DNA of 64,000 nucleotides, from assembly GCA_964030785.1 (NCBI GenBank), contig OZ034968.1, positions 29,930,186 to 29,994,185 of the forward strand, written 5' to 3'. Position numbers and translations under genes: made by a program. The stretch comes from Siderastrea siderea. Its lineage: Eukaryota; Cnidaria; Anthozoa; Scleractinia; Rhizangiidae. The notes under the pieces are model-generated. The model ran no database searches. It worked only from the letters and a program-made list of their open reading frames with translations, and was not told the origin of the DNA. Numbering within the stretch: position 1 is the first letter of the stretch; every line of letters starts with the position of its first letter. This document shows, piece after piece, positions 55,748-64,000 of the stretch.

Positions 55748-57138
55748 TGCCAAATCAGCAAAGCAAACGATGAAATGTAAATTTGATGAATGAAATTACA
55801 AAGGTGCACAGCCAATCACCAAGAAATTGCTTGCTTTGAAAAATGAGTAAAGGAGGTTTCGCTTCTAACTTTTCCCCTATCAAATAGCAGTTTTCATGTC
55901 CAGAAAGCAAACAGAGTACTTCGTTTAAGACTTAGCGAGATGTAAAATGGCTGCCAGGGATAGCCGAAGGTTTTCCCGCGCTGGCGCGATTTTTGTACAT
56001 TTATAATCTTAGCCTTTGTTTTCACTAAACATGGCAATAATTCAAACAAACTTCGTGAATTCAAATGTTAAAAAGTTCTTACCTTCATATGGTACTCCAA
56101 CCAAGTAATGAGTGCTATTAGCGATAATACAGTCGAAAACTAACTGAGCGATGTGTTCAATTGACTAAAAAAATCTTTGCGAACCGCCTCTACATGTGTG
56201 TGGGAATAGTAACCTGGCCAATTACGACACTTTGTTGGTTTCCTCAGGCACAGAAAAAAAGTTTAAAATTTGTGGTAGATTAACTTTATTGTATTTTCGG
56301 TTACACAGTTAGAGATATATGAATCGTATAAATTGTGGCTTTGAACCAATTCGGTGGAAAAGGTGAAATATGGATCTTTATTTTCTTTCATCTCACTCTG
56401 CTTTCGGAAAAAAACCCATTCGATAGCTGTCTCAATTTGTTTTGCTAGCCTTCTAACTCGAGAAGAAAAGAATTTAAAAAGAAGTACGAATAAAAAAGAA
56501 AAAACAGGCAGCAAAAGGAAATATCGTTTTGACTAAAGATGTTCACGTTTAACAACCCGTGAATAGCCGGTACGATTTTTTTTTTATCAACAGCCTATTT
56601 TTCGTTATGTTAATTGCTTCAATCGAAATTTATAGGGCAGCGTTACAGCCCTATATTGACGACGACGAAAGAAAATATTATCATCGTATTGGTCATCGTT
56701 TCCTTGTCTATTCTGAAATATATTTTCACCCCAAACCATCCATCAATATCAGCGCAGTATCGCCGTCTCAAATTGTTATTAGTTATGTCACGATACTGTA
56801 CGCGCAATCACGTGACCTGTCACGTGATCAACTGTACCGACTCCATGATCAAAGAAAAGCAAATATTTTAAGTAATTCTCTACTTTTGGAGGACTGTCGC
56901 TCTTTTGATGCAGGACTGTGGCTGCTACACGAGAAACAGAATCCCAGCCTCGTTTCCATGCTAGAATTTCAGTGAGCCACCTTAAACCCGTTGAAACTGC
57001 AATTATGGGATACTTCCCAGGTGGGTCCAGAGCTAACATTGTTTAGTAGGTATGTCTCTATCTATGTGCCAAATTTGGTTCTTTTACCATAAATCCCACA
57101 ATTCTGTCATATTTTTGCACCAATCTGCCGGACTATGG

Positions 57139-59200
57139 GGGAGGGGTGAGGAGGAAGGCCCAACGTTTCCTTATTGTCCGGAAGCACACATCAGTTCAGA
57201 ACTTGGGAAGTGAAGCGTGTTTGAAACTGACACCTTCAAAGTGTCCACAGTGGACAATGCAATTACAAACATATTTAGGAAAACATGTTTTATTTAAACA
57301 TATGTCAGTGCTAGTGTGAACGCAGCTTTCTTCTTGCTTAAGAATACTCGTAAACAAGATTAAAATGTCGAAAACACCGGTCGAGCCATCCAATGTTTTA
57401 CAGTTTCATAGTTACTTAAGAAAACTGAAACTATACCTCGTCAGGTAGAGGATTTCAAATGAATTTGAGAAAAATCATGCCAGGTGGGAGGCTTTCGAAG
57501 ACTTCCCTTTCGAGAGAAAAAGGTCTCAAAAATATGCGTTTTCAAAATAAGCCAGATAGCAAACTTCCAATCTTTCTGGTTCTCCCCTTCCCCTTACTAA
57601 ATGAAACACTAACTCTAGCGGCATGTCTCTACCAATGCCTTCCACAGATGTGATAATGTACTGTTTTTCTCTATATAGCAAGAGAAGGCTTGAGTATTTC
57701 AATGTGATGAGTTATTATGTAGAAAAATATATGAATACTTAAAATAATCAGAGCATCTTTTAAACACTGATTCGTATTAATACAACAGGCAATGCATTTC
57801 CGAGGTAAAGCGCATAACAACCTTGCTTGATTGACAAAGTGCGCCATTTCTACAACTTAATGTTATTTTACTTCCGCCGGGAAACCTGCCAGTTTCGTGC
57901 CATCGTGAAAAATGTCAGTGTGCTAGCAGGCATTCAGTGACAGCCAGCGATGCCAATCCGGTTCATAAGCTATGAGCTGAGCGGGTCCAGATGGATGAAT
58001 GCAGCGAAATAGATAATGGGCAAACAGTTTCAACAGGAACACTAGTCTAGATCAAAACGGAAAGAGGCACTCCCATATATATGCTATATGGTTACGTGTC
58101 GCTGTAAAGGGTATGGTTTTCAACCATTTTAGTCTGGGCTAGAGAGTTTTGGTCTTTGAAATAGGGTATCATTTATCGGGAACTGACCATTCCTGTGAAG
58201 AATTTAGTTCAGCATTAAAATTGACCCTCGGCAAGTCGGGGATAGGGTAGGGATATTTTGTGACTAGACTAGAATGGAGTGGCGAAATGCAGCTAAGCAC
58301 GGTATGGTAAGTGTCCCATCGGCACACCCCCACCCAAAAATTCACACAGTCCCCCCACCTCCCCCTAGGTGTTAGACCCAGGATAGGTATGTATTGTTGG
58401 ATGTAAAGTTAAGGTATCAGGGTACCCCAAATGACAACATTGCGTTATCACCGTCTGAGCGTCAGGCGTTTCACAAAAACCCAGACAAACTATATATTTT
58501 CTGAAAGCTTAATAACTCAAGATTACGAAAACGCATTTACATAAAGAAAACAGACAATTCTGTTGAAAATATAGCTAACGTTTTTCAAAAGTACATCGTT
58601 CACAGAATCGGTTCCGCTCCACTCAAAAATGGTCTGGAGAGTAAGGCAAACATCGCGCCGAATTTTTCACACCTTTGTCTCAAAAACTGTGTCTCGGAAT
58701 CTTTTTTTCTAGCCTGGTTTGTTTTCTGCGCTCAGTTTAACTTTGAAGTTTAAAAAAACACCCCTTCTCTTTCTTTAACGGATCATAAGTTTTGAATGAA
58801 CGCAAAAAATGAAATTCGGAGATACAGGTTTTGTGTCAAATTATCTGGCAACATTCTCGCCAAATTTGAGCAAAATTGGTTGAAAACTCGCTGAACGCGA
58901 ACTTCAAACGTGCCCTCAATTTCTTGAAAAACTGGTTTCGAGAAAAAAGGCAAAATAGATGTGGAGGCTTTTTCCGGCCAGATGAGATTAAAACACCTAG
59001 GTGTCAGGATAATTACCTGCGGTTTGATAGAGGGGAGGCTCAACTTACCTTATAACAATAGCGCAAACATGCCGCCAAGAATGATGTCATATTTTTATCG
59101 GACTGAGCGACTTTCGTTCGGGTTCTGTGTACGCGTGCCGTTCAAAGGGCCTTAAGCACTGGCAATTTTACCCTCATAATTTTACGTCGGCTGTACAATA
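57139..59200. other. Intergenic, nothing recognised
   Basis: No open frame with a family signature and no clear inverted repeat was found. Short runs of C (58320-58370) and GGTATxAGGGTACC-like text are present, but were not assigned. Confidence 0.35.
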
Positions 59201-59387
59201 ATGCCGAAGACATCAACAAGAAGAAAGGGTAAGACTAATCAAGCTGCCGTGACCCCAAAGACAAAAGCAAATGCGAAAGTAAAGCACGTTGAAACCCGCG
59301 AAGAAGCCGCCGCGTGCTCGGCTCAAGAACTAAGAGAGAACGTCCTGTCACAAATGCAAGCAATTGGCCAGGGTAACAAAAAACGTC
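59201..59387 (+). CDS. Possible first exon, basic N-terminus (unrecognised)
   Basis: The ATG at 59201 opens MPKTSTRRKGKTNQAAVTPK, a Lys/Thr-rich stretch, then REEAAACSAQELRENVLSQM and QAIGQG. A donor-like CCAGG|GTAACA follows near 59378. The context AATAATGCC and the biased composition look like a genuine exon start, but no family is recognised, and the frame beyond the donor is not convincing. Confidence 0.3.
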
Positions 59388-59427
59388 TTTATTACTTGAG
59401 ACAGGACTTTTGCAATTTACGTTTTCG

Positions 59428-59802
59428 AGGAAGGTCACGTCCGGGTGACAAACGCGACAACAAACCGCTTCACCGAGCTTTTCTACGAGCGTTTCGCCTG
59501 ACATGATTGTTCTTCCTTTCAATCGTTGCCACGATTCTTCACAGTATTCTCCATCATCTTCTCTTTCCGCGTCTTGCAACGACTCTGTCGTAATCTTTAA
59601 GCTGCTCGCAGACACGGCGTTCTCGTTCTTCCATCCACATTTCTTGATTATAAATATACCAGCTTTTGTCGCTTGCGCAAAGTTTTTCGGCCCACACCGA
59701 GCAAAATTCTTTTGTATGATTACGTTTTGCCGTACTTTTTTTTTGGTAGAGCCAAACAGGCAGGATCTCTTCCTTCTTTAGCTCATGTTTTCCACGCAAC
59801 AT
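59428..59802 (-). CDS. Possible coding fragment with Cys-rich segment (unrecognised)
   Basis: Two overlapping frames read WYIYNQEMWMEERERR and then, shifted, GEYCEESWQRLKGRTIMSGE and GEAVCCRVCHPDVTFLEN, before a donor-like GAAAAC|GTAAAT. The CCxxC plus GRxxM segment faintly resembles the zinc-binding N-terminus of Mutator-like transposases in invertebrates, from memory only. It may be a relic. Confidence 0.25.
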
Positions 59803-60224
59803 ACCCTTCGATAACGCGGAAATTGGTACGCAATCGATCTATATCTCATGTGGAAACATCAGGGCCCTCTTATGTCACATGATATTTTCGGCAATGTTGA
59901 CAGATGACTGTCAACACATAATTAGAGGAAGTTAATGGCTCTCACCTTTTTTCGTCCATAACTTTGCGTAGAAACAATCTTTTTTTCTGAAACTTTTTGT
60001 AAAGGAGAGGTTTGAATAATATCTATCTGAAAATGACAAAAGCGTAGTTTTTTGCAAAAGTGGTCAATTTTGGGGCCTGACCATGATACCTTAAGGTTTT
60101 AAACCGCTGCAAAAGCCGTGTACGATCAACCTTGCCCAACGTCGGATCAAAAAAGGCCGTGATCAGTCAAAATTTATTTTAAAAAAGTCACTATAAATCA
60201 TGATTGTCAAAAGAATCCTGTAGG

Positions 60225-60870
60225 GACTGATCAAACAACGTGAAAAGGCTTGAGTTGCGATATTTCGACTGGCCAACACTAGTCTTCATCAGGTTTATTA
60301 GGAAAAAATCACGAAAAAAATCACGAAATTTATGTTGTAAAACAATGAGCGGAAGTTATACACGTGGTATGGTGTGACCACTTAGAAAAGAAAAGATAAT
60401 AGAAAAAGCAAATGAAAATTTGTGTTATATAATAGTTACAGATTACAGTTCATCACGTTTGTTCATGACTATAGGCTCAAGGGTCTTAGCTTTGTGAATA
60501 ATGTGTGCTTCACGTGCCCTCCTGAAAGAAGCACTTTCATTTTTAAGTTTTTCGATTTGAATGAGTAGCCGCATATGGGTGTCGGAATGATTATTGCTAA
60601 GTTCTAGAAAGTGTTCTGAAACCGCTGTATGGATATAAATACAAGTAGGGTTGCGTACTGGTCCATATTCGTTAAAACGTTCTTTGAGGCGACGTTTAGC
60701 TTCATCAACGTATTGCAAATTGCATAGGAGACATTGAATTATATAGATAACAATGAAAGGAGTACAAGTTATATGAGGTTTGATTCAGTACGTCTCACCT
60801 GTGGAATGAAAAGTATATTGATTTCGGCCATGTTCAATGTAGGGACAGGCGGTACAATTTCTGATTTTGC
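60225..60870 (-). mobile_element. Penelope-like element 3' fragment with GIY-YIG relic
   Basis: The minus strand reads CNLQYVDEAKRRLKERFNEY, then HTAVSEHFLELS, MRLLIQIEKLKNE, SFRRAREAHIIHKAKTLEP and a stop at 60443. This order (YVGExxRRLKxR, SEHF, RxxREAHxIHKxxTLxP) is that of the GIY-YIG endonuclease at the C-terminus of Penelope-like retroelements. The G of YVG is replaced by D. Below it lies a hammerhead-like motif (60245-60293). The reverse transcriptase domain is absent. Confidence 0.6.
60250..60293 (-). ncRNA. Hammerhead-ribozyme-like motif
   Basis: The minus strand reads CCTGATGAAGACT, a loop, then GGCCAGTCGAAATATCGC. CTGATGA, a GACT/AGTC stem with loop, and GAAA are the conserved core of a minimal hammerhead; such motifs are established in Penelope-like elements. 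Stems I and III are not clear by eye, so activity is unproven. Confidence 0.45.
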
Positions 60871-61374
60871 ACCAAAAAGAACTGGGACCGGCCAGGGAGT
60901 TATTACTATCGACACATTATGCATGTCTATCTTATGCCGTCGAAACGAACAGTCCCTTGTTCATTACAGCTCCCGTCCTTCGGTTGCCCCACTTCAATGT
61001 TGCAGTGTTGTCAAGGGCGCCTCCTCTGAAGTCCAAACCTTCCACGCAACTACTTCTTCTCGTCCAGAAACAAGTCCTTTACAGACAGCGAGAGAAGCCG
61101 CAGCACCATTCTTCTAGGCCGGATTGCATCATTGTATGTATTCAAAATGTGCAACTGGTCTTGAATTCTCCGGAAAAATGCCCCCACTTCAAGTAACTCA
61201 TTTGTAAATTACAACGTTTTTGGGTGCTTCTTTGGCTTATTTATATGCTATTCTGTTTTCTTTCTTAAGCCTTTTGATGCAGTTATGAACATTTCGTATT
61301 TCAGCCGTAAACTGCAAAGTGTCAATTCTGTTGTCATAGTTCGTGCCTGGCCGATGCGGGTACTATATGGCCCA

Positions 61375-61791
61375 TAACCCCAATTTGTTTTGAGGCGGTG
61401 TCTTTTGAGGTCGAAGCCTTCGGGCTTTGCTTCCTTGAAGAATCTCTCTTTTTCTTCGTGTTTTCCTCGTCCGCACTTCCGTTGGGGCAAGAGCTGGAGC
61501 TTTCGCTAGCATCGCTTCCACCATCACTTTGATCTCAATGTGTGCATCGTTTTCGCTCCTTTCATCGTCGCTCCCGGTCACACTTTGTGCTTTATCTTCC
61601 TCACTGTAAGTAGATCAGAACTTTCAGGTTCACTGTTCAAATAGCCATCAGATCTGTCCTGTAAGTGAAACCAGGAAGCGATTCCAGCGACGTCACCCTG
61701 ACGTGTCTGGGACAGAAACTTCGTTAAATTCGCGTTCGTCCACAAAGCGTATGCTCAACGCGAGATCTCGACTCTCCGCGTCGTCCGCCAT
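61375..61791 (-). pseudogene. Possible acidic Ser-rich gene start (unrecognised)
   Basis: The ATG at 61791 (context AACAAAATGG) opens MADDAESRDLALSIRFVDER and stays open to PDTSG. Beyond a CTTACAG, other frames give SDGYLNSEPESSDL, EEDKAQSVTGSDDERSEND and DASESSSSCPNGSADEENTK. The consistent acidic, Ser-rich composition across shifting frames suggests one coding sequence with small frameshifts or very short introns. Family unknown. Confidence 0.3.
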
Positions 61792-62049
61792 TTTGTTACA
61801 CGAAGAAAGCGTGGCTCTTCGCGAGGGTTATCCACACGGAAAACATTCTCCTCATATGATTGGCTATTGTCTAACCCTCTTGAGACTCCACGATCTGTGG
61901 GTCGATCACAAAATAACCTGAGAGGCATTACCTATGGAATAAGGCTTGTATGGGGGATATACCCTTTCACTTGAAAATCTCTTGCAATGACTTATTTCAA
62001 TGAAAATTAATGTCTGTAGAAAAAGAGTGAAATTTGTATGTGAAAAGAT

Positions 62050-62230
62050 ATGGTAAACGCCACAGCTGTGCAATCATCGAGTTATGGATGCACTTGGGAG
62101 GTTTACTAAGCACTCAAGAAGCTAGAGTTTCTCTCGGCAAACGCCTCGAGCAACTCTTACGCTTCTTTTGTGCTTAGCAACCTCCGGCATGCATCCATAA
62201 CTCGATGATTGCACGCTGCACGTTTACCAT
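62050..62230. mobile_element. ~180-bp hairpin MITE
   Basis: The two halves are inverted copies: TGGTAAACGCCACAGCTGTG with CAATCATCGAGTTATGGATG on the left, and the reverse on the right ending GCACGTTTACCA. Nearly the whole length folds into one hairpin. No target duplication was recognised. Confidence 0.6.
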
Positions 62231-62232
62231 TT

Positions 62233-62640
62233 CTTAAACATCGTGCGCACCATTCACACGCATTCTATCGTCCTCTACTCTTGAGATCGCTGTAGAAATG
62301 TTTTAAAAACCTTCCGTTAGTAGCTTACCGCCGTTGTAAAAATATGAGTGACATTCTTGTTAGAGCCCAGTGAACGGAAACTCCCAATTGTAATATCTCC
62401 CGGGTCACTCCCGGTTTCTTCGTTATTCCATATTATCCAGCATTACCTACCATCACGCGAATCATTCACAAGCATTCTAACGTCCTCTACTCTTCAGATC
62501 GGTGTAGAAATGACTTTAAAAAACCTTCAGTTAGTAGCTTAACGCCGTTGTAAAAATACGAGTGACATTCTTGTTAGAGCCCAGTTAACGGAAACTCCCG
62601 ATCGTAATATCTCTCGGGCCACTCCCGGTTCCTTTCGGTG
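62233..62640 (+). repeat. ~210-bp tandem duplication
   Basis: The blocks starting near 62250 and 62460 are diverged direct copies: CATTCACAxGCATTCTA, CGTCCTCTACTCTT, TGTAGAAATG, GACATTCTTGTTAGAGCCCAG, and a CTCGGGxCACTCCCGGTT end. No coding frame was found. Confidence 0.7.
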
Positions 62641-63556
62641 CGATAGCAGGAATTGTACCACCTGTCCCTACATTGAGCATGGCCGAAATCAATATATACT
62701 TTTCATTCCACAGGTGAGACCTACCGCATCAAATCTCATATAACTTGTACTCCTTTTAATGTTAGAGCGGTTTTCAATTGAGTGTCGAAAGTAATTCGTG
62801 TTTTGCTTTGGTTTTGCTTTACTTCGCTCTGTGATTGGTTAAAAAATCTCGCGCCACTTTCTCGACCAATCAGGAGTAAAATTCAAACCAATCAGTCGCG
62901 ACTTGCTCGCGCTCGCACGTTTTTTCCCGCGCTTGACGCCAGTAACATGTACTTGCTTCGAGTTCTGATTGGTTCATTGGATAATTTGTGTCTGTTGTGA
63001 TTGGCTGGGGTAATTACTTTGGTTTTGGTTTTACGACACTCATTTGAAAAGCGCTCTATCTACATGATTCACAGTCGCCTATGTAATTTACAATACATCT
63101 GGGAAACTAAACGTCGCCTCAAAGAACGCTTAATGAACATAGACGACCAGTACGCAACTGTACTTGTAATTTTCTTAGCAATAACCATTCCGACACCTTC
63201 CAATTGAAAAACTTAAAAATGAACGTGCTTCTTTCAGGAAGGCACGTGAAGTCCATATTTTTCACAAAGCTAAGACCCTTGAGCCGCCAGGCATCATTAA
63301 ACTTGATGAACCGTGATCTGTAACTATATATAGTACACAAATTTTTATTTGTTTTTTCTGTTATCTTTTCTTTTCTAAGCTAGTAGTCACACCATACCAA
63401 GTGTATAACGTCCGCTTATTGTTTTACAACATATATATTTCTGTAAATTCGTGATTTGTCCTAATAGACCTGATGAAGACTGGTTGGTATTGGCCAGTCG
63501 ACATATCGCAACTCAAGTCTTTTTACATTGTTTGATCAGTCCCTGCAGTAGTCTTT
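62640..63556 (+). mobile_element. Second Penelope-like fragment, inverted relative to the first
   Basis: 62640-62755 is the reverse complement of 60760-60870 (GTCCCTACATTGAxCATGGC, TTTTCATTCCACAGGTGAGA). Beyond a MITE, 63061-63310 gives the same GIY-YIG relic (CNLQYIWETKRRLKER, later SFRKAREVHIFHKAKTLEP in a shifted frame). 63465-63550 repeats the hammerhead-like end, with GACA instead of GAAA. The two copies thus face each other across about 1.8 kb. Confidence 0.55.
62765..63056. mobile_element. 292-bp TA-flanked MITE with CCAAT boxes
   Basis: The termini GAGCGGTTTTCAATTGAGTG and its approximate inverse CACTCATTTGAAAAGCGCTC are flanked by TA on both sides (62763-62764, 63057-63058), the target duplication of Tc1/mariner-type elements. 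Five ATTGG/CCAAT motifs in both orientations lie inside. It is inserted in the Penelope-like fragment. Confidence 0.7.
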
Positions 63557-64000
63557 TTGTCAATCATTTATATGTGTTGTTGGGTTAATCGAACAAATTT
63601 TTGCACTTTGCGCAGCAGAAATACTTGTAATTATGAATAATGAATACGATTTAGTGCACGATCGCCCATAATCGCCAGAAATTAACGCCGGCCTTTCGCA
63701 CGGGATTGATAGAGGACTGAGTGCGATAACAAATTCGGTTCTGGAGAAGTAGCAAAGGATGAAGAAGATGAAAGAACTATTTTAACGCTCAAAGCATCCT
63801 TCAGTTTAAGCCTGTTTACTGATACTTGATTATCATGCGCACTCTGTCCAATTAGAAAATAAAAGGCCAGCGAAGAAAGCGCAATTTCTATTCATGATCA
63901 GTGAACCTTTTCCGCGCAGAGACAGGAAGTCATTTCATACATTTCTCCACTATGATTTCATAACCACAAATATCATTGCATGCTTAGAGGCAACACAACT
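63557..64000. other. Window end, copy of the CAGGAAGT repeat
   Basis: At 63911-63960 the text CGCAGAGACAGGAAGTCATT and TCATACATTTCTCCACTATG repeats the motif family of 33.9-35.5 kb and 49.2-49.6 kb. Nothing else was recognised. Confidence 0.4.

Larger units (their letters stand above)
50038..57135 (-). mobile_element. Academ-like DNA transposon copy B
   Basis: The ends TAGTCCGGCAGATTGGTGCA (50038) and its reverse complement (to 57135) are flanked by TGG (50035-50037) and TGG (57136-57138). It is the longest copy, about 7.1 kb, and closely related to copy A (the same subterminal repeats and the same upstream block CACAGAAAAAAxGTTTAAAATTTGTGG). It contains a part missing from A: the N-terminal coding end and about 900 bp of leader (55300-56150). 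Coding is on the minus strand and interrupted many times. Confidence 0.75.

Overview
The window looks like nuclear DNA of an animal, most probably an anthozoan cnidarian such as a coral or sea anemone. This rests on AT-rich, intron-split genes with GT/AG borders, a rhodopsin-type receptor, GPI-anchored Ly6/uPAR proteins, long microsatellites and dense DNA transposons. The taxon is an inference. No rRNA, tRNA, CRISPR array or bacterial-type operon was seen.

Layout. 1-9.8 kb is gene-poor: a 958-bp inverted-repeat element, a Harbinger-like MITE (2288-2796), a partial zinc-ribbon ORF (8.4 kb) and about 700 bp of a 5-bp satellite. 10.8-16.3 kb holds a minus-strand class A GPCR in at least three exons; its introns carry a 431-bp MITE and a 1.65-kb repeat. 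19-40 kb holds three minus-strand Ly6/uPAR genes with matching 55-bp signal-peptide exons and related upstream blocks. The third gene is intact. The first two are multi-domain loci whose inner domains are broken but whose last domain is still open. Up to 50 kb the spacers combine duplicated flanks of this cluster with transposons. 57-64 kb is a patchwork of fragments, including two inverted Penelope-like remnants with a GIY-YIG relic and a hammerhead-ribozyme-like motif each.

The main discovery is a family of large DNA transposons present three times (A 26416-32083, C 41863-47915, B 50038-57135), all in the same orientation. Each starts with TAGTCC-type termini and is flanked by a different 3-bp target duplication (TCT, ATA, TGG). 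Each encodes, or once encoded, a protein of about 1,500 residues with N-terminal Cys/His clusters, a long central region, an XPG/FEN-like nuclease module and a C-terminal eight-cysteine cluster. This agrees with my recollection of the Academ superfamily (AcademX-type). Element C has terminal inverted repeats of about 390 bp that are almost identical. Its coding region is spoiled only by one frame change at an A6 run and one TGA where a relative has TGG, so it is probably young. C sits inside an 8.4-kb CACTA-like element (40316-48680, TSD TCA) that carries a 134-bp tandem repeat. Element A sits in the duplicated upstream block of Ly6 gene 2, and the paralogous block of Ly6 gene 1 serves as an empty site confirming the insertion borders.

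All exon models come from reading splice motifs and phases by eye; no alignment or database search was run.
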